64,000 nucleotides of DNA from contig NZ_CP099466.1 of the NCBI RefSeq assembly GCF_023921125.1, positions 3,491,051-3,555,050 of the forward strand, given 5' to 3'. The stretch is from Arthrobacter caoxuetaonis (lineage in GTDB: Bacteria > Actinomycetota > Actinomycetes > Actinomycetales > Micrococcaceae). The position numbers were made by a program, and so were the translations under genes. Under the pieces are notes generated by a model. The model saw only the letters and a list, made by a program, of their open reading frames with translations. It did no database searches and was not told the origin of the DNA. Position 1 is the first letter of the stretch; the number at the start of each line of letters is the position of its first letter. Positions 56,807 through 64,000 of this stretch are shown here, one piece after another.

Positions 56807-57186
56807 TGCGGGGTGGTCTCGAGTTGCCTGCGCCGGCATGCTGGCCCTGGTCGAAACGCTGAATTTCACCATAGTCCGTAGACGACTCAGCTCTCAGGAC
56901 CCTCCTTCTCATAAACCGGGTATGACAGGTGTCGGGAGGGCTTTCTACGGACAACACGGTGGACCACTCCAGGTCTATTGCACACAATCGATTTTGTTTG
57001 GTGAGGAAACAACTGTCACCCACTTTCGTCTTACAGGGACAGTCCATCGGGCACGTAACTGCTGTGCCTGCCATTGCAATGAAAGCCCAAGACCGGACTC
57101 GAAAATGACCCGAGGTACCTACTCCGCCCCTCTTAGCCAACCAAGAGACTTCAAGGCTGGTACCTGTAAGAAGACACCGAGCTCCC

Positions 57187-57200
57187 GTTTCACGTGAAAC
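57187..57200. other. parS: parS site 5
   Basis: Perfect GTTTCACGTGAAAC core, 405 bp after site 4. Confidence 0.9.
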
Positions 57201-57602
57201 AGGCGAAACAACGGCTTAGGACTCGAAAGGCGCGGACCCGCTAGAAATGGCTGGAACCACGCCACGTTCCCGAGGCGATACGTGGGCACAACTGCAAATC
57301 GGAGCAAGAGTACCCTGCCCTTTCGACGTGTGCGTTGCCTGCAAACCTGAACCGAAGAGCGTGTGCCCGCCTGGATTACTCAATACTTTGCCGCAGGATG
57401 GCAAGCGGACAGACCTCAGACGTCAGCCGATTATCAGCAACCAACCTAAATACGGTGTGTTCCGTACTGCGACATCGATACTGCCACTTGTTGGGAGCGG
57501 TCGTACACCTGACGCGTCGATGAATCCAAGTTGTATAGTTCCACCAGCTCAGCACCGCAGCTTGCCCGAGGGGACAATTGCCAGCAGGCCCCCACAATCC
57601 AT

Positions 57603-57616
57603 GTTTCACGTGAAAC
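57603..57616. other. parS: parS site 6
   Basis: Perfect GTTTCACGTGAAAC core, 416 bp after site 5. Confidence 0.9.
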
Positions 57617-57836
57617 CGTCGTCATCGTTCCGGCGCCAAATTTGCTGGTTGCTCGCTCAAAAAATCGCCCCGCAGCATCTGGATGGCGTTGCAACCATCT
57701 TGCGTCGGGGTAGGGTCTGAAGGTGGGCTGAGGACAAGAATGCCGGCGCAACGGACACCTATCCAGAACAAATAGCTGCGCCCGGGGCGAGCCTCCCTGG
57801 ATAGCAGGGAATCGACATGTGCTCCAGCTGCGGAAT

Positions 57837-57860
57837 GATCCGTTTCACGTGAAACGGATC
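57837..57860. other. parS: parS site 7 in a 24-bp palindrome
   Basis: Core 57842-57855; GATCC and GGATC arms extend it to a perfect 24-bp palindrome. Confidence 0.9.
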
Positions 57861-57984
57861 GTTGCACTGCAGTCCCTCCAGAAGCCAGCGGTATTGCCAC
57901 CTTGAGCTGCGCTAAGTGCACGTCTCAAGACCGTGCGCAGCTGATTCACCCGGCGTGCGCTCAGAAGGCGTGATACAACAAAAA

Positions 57985-58016
57985 GCGGCCCCTGTTTCAC
58001 GTGAAACAGGGGCCGC
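57985..58016. terminator. parS: parS site 8 / parB terminator hairpin
   Basis: A 32-bp perfect palindrome with the 14-bp parS core (57994-58007) in the middle and GCGGCCCC / GGGGCCGC arms, 18 bp after the parB stop. It can serve both as a ParB site and, as RNA, as the terminator of the parAB transcript. Confidence 0.85.
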
Positions 58017-58033
58017 GATCTGTGTACGGTCTT

Positions 58034-59380
58034 CTAGGACGCTTGCCCTTCGACGGGATTGAGGACAGTCATGATTCGGTTCAGATCATCCACGCTTGCG
58101 AACTCGATACTCACCTTGCCCTTGCGGGCACCAAGAGTGATCTTGACGTTGGTATCCAGACGGTCAGACAACGAATTAGCCAGGTAATCGAGGCGCTCGT
58201 GCCGCGCTCCAACCTTGGGCTTGGCCTCCTTCGCAGGCCGGCGAATACCGTCAGACAACGCCACAACTTCCTCGGTTGCGCGAACTGACATACCTTCGGC
58301 GACAATCTTCTGGGCAAGCTTCTCCATCTCCGCGGGATCGTTCAGACCCAGGAGTGCGCGGGCGTGCCCGGCGGACAGGACCCCAGCTGCGAGACGACGC
58401 TGCACCAGCGGAGGGAGCTTCATCAACCTCAACGTGTTGGAAATCTGCGGACGTGAACGGCCAATGCGTTCAGCCAGTTCTTCGTGCGAGCACTCAAAGT
58501 CGTCCAGGAGCTGCTGGTACGCAGCAGCCTCTTCAAGCGGATTCAGTTGGCTTCGGTGCAGGTTTTCGAGAAGTGCGTCGCGCAGCAGATCGACGTCCTG
58601 GGTGGACCGGACAATGGCTGGCACCGTGTCCAAGCCAGCTTCACGGCTTGCGCGCCAGCGACGCTCACCCATGACCAGTTCGTAAGGATGATCCTCATCG
58701 CCCTCAGCGGACGGCCTGACCACAATCGGCTGGAGAACGCCGATCTCTCGGATAGAGTGCACCAGCTCGGACATGTCTTCTTCGTCGAAGACACTTCGCG
58801 GCTGCTTACGGTTCGGATGAATGGAATCAATTGGGAGTTCAGCGAACCGCGCACCAGGTACCTCCAGCAGCGTTTCACGTGAAACACCGCTCTCGGCGTC
58901 CGCAGGTGCTTCCGCCCCATCCGCGACAACGCCTGCCAACGCGTCTTCCTGAGCCTCTACGGCCTGCACTGGCTCCTTGGGTGCGGCGGGGCTCTTGCGG
59001 GCCGTGCTGGGCTTTTTTGGCGCCTCTACAGCCGATTCTGCGGGCTTCTCAGCGCCTGCCTGCGGGCGGGCAGCCAGATCTTCCTGTGCAGCTGCCGCCG
59101 TGGCGGCGTCTGCCTTGGGGGCCGCCTTCCGGTTAGCTGCCGAGCGGGCTGCCGGCTTCTTCTTGGCAGGGGCCCGGAGGGCTTCCTTGTTGATTCCGGC
59201 ACCACGGCGCACTCCGCCTGTGCGGCCCGGCGCAACCTCATCGCTTGCAGCAGCAAAGAACAAATCAACGGGCCGGCCAGCCCTGGTCGACTGGGAGGTT
59301 TCAGTTGTCTCCGAAGACTCGGGAGTACTGGGAATCAATGCTCCCAGACCCCGGCCCAAACCACGACGCTTTTCGGTCAT
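58034..59380 (-). CDS. parB: Chromosome-partitioning protein ParB
   Basis: CTPase that binds parS and spreads on DNA, 448 aa. A long Ala/Pro/Lys-rich N-terminal region (about residues 1-175, unusual in length) precedes the core: [33 protein letters not shown] (CTP-binding), the helix-turn-helix [23 protein letters not shown], and the C-terminal dimer domain. A parS site (58872-58885) lies inside the gene and is translated as VSRET. GGAAGGA precedes the ATG. It follows parA by 101 bp. Confidence 0.96.
   Translation of the reverse strand: MTEKRRGLGRGLGALIPSTPESSETTETSQSTRAGRPVDLFFAAASDEVAPGRTGGVRRGAGINKEALRAPAKKKPAARSAANRKAAPKADAATAAAAQEDLAARPQAGAEKPAESAVEAPKKPSTARKSPAAPKEPVQAVEAQEDALAGVVADGAEAPADAESGVSRETLLEVPGARFAELPIDSIHPNRKQPRSVFDEEDMSELVHSIREIGVLQPIVVRPSAEGDEDHPYELVMGERRWRASREAGLDTVPAIVRSTQDVDLLRDALLENLHRSQLNPLEEAAAYQQLLDDFECSHEELAERIGRSRPQISNTLRLMKLPPLVQRRLAAGVLSAGHARALLGLNDPAEMEKLAQKIVAEGMSVRATEEVVALSDGIRRPAKEAKPKVGARHERLDYLANSLSDRLDTNVKITLGARKGKVSIEFASVDDLNRIMTVLNPVEGQAS
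58872..58885. other. parS: parS site 9, inside parB
   Basis: Perfect GTTTCACGTGAAAC core within the parB coding sequence (residues VSRET). Confidence 0.92.
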
Positions 59381-59481
59381 GGGTAAGTCCTTCCCTTATG
59401 CACACAGCAAGCGGCATGGATTGATTGTGAGAGTATTCTACGGTCCACCGTCGGGTTCACCCGGTATCCCAAAGGGAGTGT

Positions 59482-60621
59482 CTAGACGGATCGCTGGGCG
59501 ATCTCGGCAGCAGCTTCCAGGTAGGAAAGGGCACCTGTCGACGACGGATCGTACGTCATGACGGTCTGCTGGTAGCTCGGCGCCTCAGAAATCCTCACCG
59601 AACGGGGCACGACAGCGGCCAGGACCTGCTGTGGGAAGTGTTCGCGGACCTCAGCTGCAACCTGTGCAGCCAGGTTGGTCCGGCCGTCATACATAGTGAG
59701 CAGGATCGTTGAAACAACCAGATCAGCGTTCAAGTGCTTTTGGATCATCTCAATGTTCTTCAGAAGCTGGCTCAAGCCCTCCAATGCGTAGTACTCGCAC
59801 TGAATGGGAATGAGGACTTCCTTCGCCGCAACAAAAGCGTTGACGGTGAGCAGTCCCAGGCTCGGCGGGCAGTCAATGAAGATGTAGTCCAGCCGCTCTT
59901 CGCCGGCGTTCTTGCGTTCCTTGGCGTAAACCTCAATGGCACGCCGCAGTCTCTGCTCACGCGCTACGAGGGAGACCAGCTCGATTTCCGCACCCGCAAG
60001 GTGGATTGTCGCAGGAGCACAGATCAGGTTCTGGATGTCGGGGCACTGCGCCACAACCTTACCCAGGGGCAAATCATCGATGAGGACGTCGTAGATGCTC
60101 TCCACGTCTGCCCTGTGGTCGATCCCGAGGGCAGTAGAAGCGTTTCCCTGCGGATCGATATCGATCACCAGGACGTTGAGGCCGGCCGTGGCCAGAGCGG
60201 CGGCAAGGTTTACTGTGGTCGTCGTCTTCCCGACGCCGCCCTTTTGGTTGCTCACGGTCATGATCCGGGTCTCGGCAGGCCGCGGCAGGACCCTGCCCCG
60301 GAGCCTCTCGCGGCGCCGGTTCTCACTGGCAAGTTCGCGGGCCAGTGGTGTGCTTTCGTCCATCAGATCCATAACGTCTACCGACTCTGACGGATAAACC
60401 GCCTGGCCGGCTACACCACCTTCGCTGGTCTCGGGAACAGGCACATACGATGCGCCGGCAGACAGTGTTGCAACAGCATGTCCCGTTTCACGTGAAACAG
60501 GCAAGTCAAGCTTTGGTTCTACAACCTCTTCAGGTTGATTCCTCGAAAAAGGCGATGAGAAGGCAGAACCCAGCGCAGCAAAGGGGGGAATTCGTTTTGC
60601 GGCAGAATCGCGCACACTCAC
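59482..60621 (-). CDS. parA: Chromosome-partitioning ATPase ParA
   Basis: Walker-type ATPase of 379 aa that binds the nucleoid and pulls ParB-parS complexes apart. After an about 118-residue N-terminal extension the core starts at RIMTVSNQKGGVGKTTTTVNLAAALA (deviant Walker A), with Walker B IFIDCPPSLG and the usual YALEGL segment. The extension is low-complexity and contains a parS site (60485-60498), read as PVSRETG. The start GTG at 60621 has a weak ribosome site, so an internal start is possible. Confidence 0.95.
   Translation of the reverse strand: MSVRDSAAKRIPPFAALGSAFSSPFSRNQPEEVVEPKLDLPVSRETGHAVATLSAGASYVPVPETSEGGVAGQAVYPSESVDVMDLMDESTPLARELASENRRRERLRGRVLPRPAETRIMTVSNQKGGVGKTTTTVNLAAALATAGLNVLVIDIDPQGNASTALGIDHRADVESIYDVLIDDLPLGKVVAQCPDIQNLICAPATIHLAGAEIELVSLVAREQRLRRAIEVYAKERKNAGEERLDYIFIDCPPSLGLLTVNAFVAAKEVLIPIQCEYYALEGLSQLLKNIEMIQKHLNADLVVSTILLTMYDGRTNLAAQVAAEVREHFPQQVLAAVVPRSVRISEAPSYQQTVMTYDPSSTGALSYLEAAAEIAQRSV
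60485..60498. other. parS: parS site 10, inside parA
   Basis: Perfect GTTTCACGTGAAAC core within the N-terminal extension of parA; rightmost of the ten sites. Confidence 0.92.
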
Positions 60622-60726
60622 CTGGACATGCTCACTTTCACAACATAAGGCATTACTGCCCCTAGCCTATCGGCTGGCCGGTCAAATCCCCGGATCGGGC
60701 AGGGTGTGTGCAGTACCAGGCAGGGC

Positions 60727-61356
60727 CTAGACAACAATGCGGACTACGGTCGTGTGCTCCTCAAGCACATCCTCGCCGGCGGTGACGACGGATGTCTCCT
60801 TGCCGCCAAGCCGGCGAATCTGCTTGGCAGCCTTTTCGATTTCCTCCGCGGCGCTGCGCCCCTTGATGGCCAGCACTACCCCGGAACCCTGCAGGAGCGG
60901 AATCGTCAGGCCGGCCAGTCCGGTGAGGGCGGAGACGGCTCGGGCGGTGACTACGTCTACCTCCACCTTGCCGACTACCTGTTCAGCCCGGCCGCGGATA
61001 ACCTCCACGTTCTGAAGCCCCAGATCGTCAACAACCTCGTTCAGCCAGGTCACCCTGCGCTCAAGGGGCTCGATCAGAGTCATCACCAGATCAGGCCGGG
61101 CGATAGCCAGGCACAGCCCGGGCAGCCCGGCACCTGAACCAACATCGGCCACCCTGCTGGAGTCGGGAATCAGATCAGCTACGACAGCGCAATTGAGCAC
61201 ATGCCTGCTCCACAACCGCGGAACTTCACGCGGCCCGAGCAATCCGCGCTCCATGCCGGAAGTAGCCAAATGCTCCACATAGCGCTCTGCCAGCGGGAGG
61301 CGGGATCCGAAGACCTTGACCGCAGCAGCATGCTCGGCGGGCGTAATTTCAACCAC
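60727..61356 (-). CDS. rsmG: 16S rRNA (guanine(527)-N7)-methyltransferase RsmG
   Basis: SAM-dependent methyltransferase of 209 aa modifying G527 of 16S rRNA. The motif VADVGSGAGLPGLCLAIARPD and the LLGPREVPRLWSRHVLN segment are diagnostic. It starts with GTG at 61356. It lies between jag and parA, its usual place near the origin. Confidence 0.95.
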   Translation of the reverse strand: MVEITPAEHAAAVKVFGSRLPLAERYVEHLATSGMERGLLGPREVPRLWSRHVLNCAVVADLIPDSSRVADVGSGAGLPGLCLAIARPDLVMTLIEPLERRVTWLNEVVDDLGLQNVEVIRGRAEQVVGKVEVDVVTARAVSALTGLAGLTIPLLQGSGVVLAIKGRSAAEEIEKAAKQIRRLGGKETSVVTAGEDVLEEHTTVVRIVV

Positions 61357-61400
61357 GAAAAACAGATCCTAGTCTTAGCGAGATATCCGGACGGGCAAGG

Positions 61401-61940
61401 CTATGCGTCGGAAAGGGACACCACGATGTGGCGTTCCGGCCCTTCACCTTCGGACTCGCTGACGAGCCCAAGCTCCGCAACGGCGTCGTGAACAATCTTG
61501 CGCTCGTAGGCACTCATCGGTGCCAGCGCGATTTCCTTGCCGGACGTCTTGGCGCGGGAAACCGCATCCTCCGCGATCCGGTGCAGTTCCTCGCTGCGTT
61601 CCTTGCGGTACCCGGAGATGTCCAGGACAAGGCGTGAACGGCTGTCAGTCGCCGTCAGCACGGAGAGCCGGGTGAGCTCCTGGAGGGCCTCAAGAACCTC
61701 GCCCCCGCGCCCTACCAGGGACTCCAGGCCAGAGTCGTCTCCCTCTTCGGAGACAACGGAAATGTAGGTACGTCCGCTGCGGACCTCGATGTCGATATCA
61801 CCGTCAATGTCGGCGATGTCGAGCAGCTCCTCAAGGTAGTCAGCGGCGACGTCGCCCTCTTCCTCCAGACGGCTCACGGTGCCGCCTTCAGCAGCCTCAG
61901 GCAGTTCTTCCACGGACTCTTCGACGTGCTCAGTGCTCAT
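61401..61940 (-). CDS. jag: KhpB/Jag RNA-binding protein
   Basis: RNA-binding protein of 179 aa with a KH domain (GRGGEVLEALQELTRLSVL, the GxxG loop) and a C-terminal R3H domain (YERKIVHDAVAELGLVSESEG, containing R-x3-H). The acidic N-terminus lacks the Jag-N domain of Bacillus. Its ATG overlaps the TGA of yidC, so translation is coupled. Together with KhpA it regulates cell-size and envelope mRNAs in other bacteria. Confidence 0.93.
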   Translation of the reverse strand: MSTEHVEESVEELPEAAEGGTVSRLEEEGDVAADYLEELLDIADIDGDIDIEVRSGRTYISVVSEEGDDSGLESLVGRGGEVLEALQELTRLSVLTATDSRSRLVLDISGYRKERSEELHRIAEDAVSRAKTSGKEIALAPMSAYERKIVHDAVAELGLVSESEGEGPERHIVVSLSDA

Positions 61941-62899
61941 CTTTTTTTCCTGTTCTTGCGCTGGGGCTGCTGGCGCTGTGCTTTGGCAGGGACGGGTACT
62001 TCTTCCACCGGCTCGGACTTCTTTTCGCCCAGCAGCGGCATCATCGGCAGGCCCTTGCGGGCACGGCGCTCAGCCAGGGCCTTGGCGGCAGGAGACCCGG
62101 GGGTGGGCATGCGGCGGATCACGAAGAACTGCTGCGCCATGGTCCACAGGTTGGTGGTGGTCCAGTAAATCAGGACGCCGATCGGGAAGTTGATGCCGCC
62201 GATGCCGAAAACGAGCGGCAGTACGTAGAGCATCATCTTCTGCTGGCGCATGAACGGGCTCTGCAGCGCTTCTTCAGACATGTTCTTGGACATGATCTGC
62301 TTCTGCGTGATGAACTGCGACGCCGTCATGGCGATGATCATGATGATCGAGAGAACCACAACGGAAGTGTGGCCCTCCGTGCCGAATCCGTGCAGCAGCG
62401 AGGAGGAGAGCGGCGCACCGAGGATCGTGGCTTCATCGAACTGGACGACGGCGTCATGGGTGAGAGCGCCAATGCCCTCGCCGTCCGAGCTGGCGTTGGA
62501 AACACCGTTCAGCACCTGGAACAGGGCGAAGAAGAACGGCATCTGGATCAGCATCGGCAGGCACGCCGCGAAGGGGTTCGTGCCGTGCTTCTTGTACAGG
62601 GCCATCTGCTCCTGCGTCATCGCCTGGCGCGAGAGCTGGTCCGTCTTGCCCTTGTACTTCTGCTGGAGCTTACGCAGATCCGGCTGCAGCGACTGCATGC
62701 CGCGCTGCGCCTTGATCTGCTTGACGAAAACCGGAATCAGGGCGGCACGGATGACAATAACCAGACCAATGATGGACAGCGTCCAGGTCCATCCGGATGC
62801 GGCATCCATCCCGAGGAACACAAATCCCTCGTGGAAGATCCACATGATCCATGACACCACCCATTTGAATGGAAACATGATCGTGTCGAAGAAACCCAT
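61937..62899 (-). CDS. yidC: Membrane protein insertase YidC
   Basis: Inserts and folds membrane proteins alone or with SecYEG, 320 aa. Five membrane spans; the family core region runs WTLSIIGLVIVIRAALIPVFVKQIKAQRGMQ, with the conserved Arg in the groove, up to PIGVLIYWTTTNLWTMAQQ. The C-terminus is basic (RQQPQRKNRKKR) and probably binds ribosomes. GAGGAG precedes the ATG. Confidence 0.96.
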   Translation of the reverse strand: MGFFDTIMFPFKWVVSWIMWIFHEGFVFLGMDAASGWTWTLSIIGLVIVIRAALIPVFVKQIKAQRGMQSLQPDLRKLQQKYKGKTDQLSRQAMTQEQMALYKKHGTNPFAACLPMLIQMPFFFALFQVLNGVSNASSDGEGIGALTHDAVVQFDEATILGAPLSSSLLHGFGTEGHTSVVVLSIIMIIAMTASQFITQKQIMSKNMSEEALQSPFMRQQKMMLYVLPLVFGIGGINFPIGVLIYWTTTNLWTMAQQFFVIRRMPTPGSPAAKALAERRARKGLPMMPLLGEKKSEPVEEVPVPAKAQRQQPQRKNRKKR

Positions 62900-62908
62900 T
62901 TACACTCC

Positions 62909-63298
62909 TCAAGCCGCGGGGCGGCTGTCTTCGTCTGCCGGAATCACGGGATGATTCAGCACAATAATCCTGGGGACTGATTCCTGCGGCCAGGTCCTTC
63001 GGCCTTCGGGCACGTGGTCAACTCCGCCGTCGTTCCAGGGGTGGCAGCGGATGAGCCGGCGGGCGGCCAGCCATGTGCCCTTCACCGCACCGTGAACGGT
63101 GACGGCCTCAAGGGCATACGCAGAACAAGATGGAAAGAAGCGGCATACCGGCCCGTACAGCGGTGAGATGAGCTTGCGGTAAACCTTCAGAATCCCGATC
63201 AGGACGTTTCGGGGCAGATGCCACACGAAACGCAGTAGCGCCTTCACGAGGACAGCAGGAACATAGGCCTTCGCCGGTTGGTTGCCGGTGCGGCCCAT
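62909..63298 (-). CDS. yidD: Membrane protein insertion efficiency factor YidD
   Basis: Small membrane-associated protein of 129 aa assisting YidC. The [27 protein letters not shown] motif is diagnostic, with [15 protein letters not shown] following. The ATG at 63298 is chosen (GGGAGG upstream). It sits 26 bp downstream of rnpA. Confidence 0.94.
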   Translation of the reverse strand: MGRTGNQPAKAYVPAVLVKALLRFVWHLPRNVLIGILKVYRKLISPLYGPVCRFFPSCSAYALEAVTVHGAVKGTWLAARRLIRCHPWNDGGVDHVPEGRRTWPQESVPRIIVLNHPVIPADEDSRPAA

Positions 63299-63324
63299 CG
63301 TATGTCCCTCCCTCACCTTTGTGG

Positions 63325-63672
63325 TCACTGCCGCGAAAGCTTGCCAATGCATGCAGAGAGGGCACCAGCATAATCCGCGCTTAACTGCGCCCAAGATGCC
63401 GATGCCGCCGGCGGCAGTGCCCTGACGACAATGTCGAACCCGGTGGGGTTCTGGGCCAGGCTCTGCGCTGCTGCTTCTCTCAGTCTTCTCTTAACGAGGT
63501 TACGTGTCACGGCGTTCCCAATGGCTTTCGACACAATGAACCCGACGCGCGTGGGCGCGGCCGGGTTGGGCACTGCATATAAGACTACGTTCCGGCGCCC
63601 GTTTCGGGCGCCGGAACGTACAGTATGGGAAAAATCCGCCGACGAACGCACCCGGTTCCTCGCGGCCAGCAT
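63325..63672 (-). CDS. rnpA: Ribonuclease P protein component
   Basis: Protein subunit of RNase P, 115 aa, for 5' tRNA maturation. [16 protein letters not shown] and [13 protein letters not shown] (RNA-binding RNR-like motif) identify it. A 16-bp hairpin lies in the coding sequence near the start (listed separately). Confidence 0.95.
   Translation of the reverse strand: MLAARNRVRSSADFSHTVRSGARNGRRNVVLYAVPNPAAPTRVGFIVSKAIGNAVTRNLVKRRLREAAAQSLAQNPTGFDIVVRALPPAASASWAQLSADYAGALSACIGKLSRQ
63586..63620. promoter_or_regulatory. 16-bp hairpin inside the rnpA coding sequence
   Basis: Arms 63586-63601 and 63605-63620 are perfect complements with a TTT loop. They fall between codons 18 and 29 of rnpA, just after the rpmH-rnpA junction, and could attenuate or process the shared mRNA, favouring rpmH over rnpA. 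Confidence 0.7.
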
Positions 63673-63732
63673 TAGGCCGCCGAGGGAGGTGGACAGAGCT
63701 GCTGACGCAGCATCGACAAACCTAAGGCTGTT

Positions 63733-63870
63733 TTACGCCGACAGTTCGGTACGGCCCTTGCCACGGCGTGCAGAAAGAATGGCACGGCCGGCACGGGTGC
63801 GCATGCGAAGGCGGAAGCCGTGCTTCTTGGCACGACGGCGGTTATTCGGCTGAAAAGTCCGCTTGCTCAC
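63733..63870 (-). CDS. rpmH: 50S ribosomal protein L34
   Basis: bL34 of 45 aa: [20 protein letters not shown], then [25 protein letters not shown]. It begins with GTG at 63870 (GGAG upstream). It is first in the rpmH-rnpA-yidD-yidC-jag-rsmG run and normally faces dnaA, so oriC lies just outside the window. Confidence 0.97.
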   Translation of the reverse strand: MSKRTFQPNNRRRAKKHGFRLRMRTRAGRAILSARRGKGRTELSA

Positions 63871-64000
63871 GGTGGTTACTCCAAGACAATATGCGCTGCG
63901 CCTGCTGCATCAAGGGGGAAGCACAAGCGGCGCTAAGTTTTCATGTGACTGACTACGCTCAACCCGGACCTGGACCCTGATTCCCAGAACCCTGATGGGC
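63871..64000 (-). promoter_or_regulatory. Leader region of rpmH at the window edge
   Basis: The last 130 bp hold the rpmH ribosome site and presumably its promoter. I see no confident DnaA box here; the origin itself is expected further right. Confidence 0.4.

Larger units (their letters stand above)
55051..58033. other. Gene-free 3-kb centromere-like region with eight parS cores
   Basis: No frame here has a family signature, a convincing ribosome site, or the codon use of neighbours. Base composition is less GC-rich than the genes (for example 56941-57000 has 28 of 60 G+C). It contains eight perfect GTTTCACGTGAAAC parS cores (listed separately), an extended 36-bp palindrome, a 16-bp tandem repeat (55579-55610), and a parS-containing hairpin next to parB. 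It sits at the end of parB and probably acts as the ParB loading platform. Confidence 0.85.

Noticed and set aside
55333..57921. Several 60-150-codon frames in the parS tract, some containing SRET or FHVK peptides
   Set aside because: The recurring peptides are only translations of parS sites. No ribosome sites, no families, and frames conflict with each other.

Overview
The window is high-GC actinobacterial chromosome, most likely from Arthrobacter or a close relative in the Micrococcaceae. The evidence is the rpmH-rnpA-yidD-yidC-jag-rsmG-parA-parB block, the trxB-trxA-CwlM-like operon behind murJ, an Rpf-type muralytic enzyme, and the mycothiol genes ino1 and mshA. I see no plasmid, prophage, insertion sequence, CRISPR array, rRNA or tRNA. 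rpmH lies 130 bp from the right edge, so dnaA and the main oriC are expected just beyond 64,000.

Left third (1-17.5 kb), mostly accessory and household genes: a cut-off glycosyltransferase, a manganese catalase with all five metal ligands, a TetR/ScbR-like repressor divergent from an acyl-CoA ligase, a membrane b-type cytochrome, EamA, MFS and MATE exporters, a DUF4031-HD fusion, an Asp-box beta-propeller translationally coupled to a MoaD/ThiS-like protein, and a secreted Rpf/LysM protein divergent from a KimA-like potassium importer.

Replication and ribosomal block (17.6-21.3 kb): dnaB, rplI, rpsR, ssb and rpsF on the minus strand. Between dnaB and rplI lies a gene-free stretch carrying about eight DnaA-box-like 9-mers. 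Downstream are an M18 aminopeptidase, three ABC-2 exporter pairs (two of them apparent tandem duplicates), an MFS permease and an ABC-F ATPase (21.5-31.6 kb).

Cell-envelope and thiol section (31.7-55 kb): a GT87 glycosyltransferase / FemABX / FAD oxidoreductase operon with overlapping genes, a beta-helix-like lipoprotein, ino1, fhs and mshA, then cca, a Nudix hydrolase, murJ, a separate MviN-like degenerate pseudokinase with an extracellular domain, trxB, trxA and a CwlM-like pseudo-amidase. A frameshifted RibD-domain gene marks the end of the gene-dense part.

Right end (55-64 kb): about 3 kb without a supportable gene holds eight perfect GTTTCACGTGAAAC parS cores. Two more lie inside parB and parA, giving ten in 5.2 kb. 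This looks like the chromosomal centromere next to parAB. The window closes with rsmG, jag, yidC, yidD, rnpA and rpmH. The strongest unusual signals are the parS field, the DnaA-box cluster beside dnaB, the split and decayed MviN pseudokinase, the CwlM-like pseudo-amidase, and a 16-bp hairpin inside rnpA.
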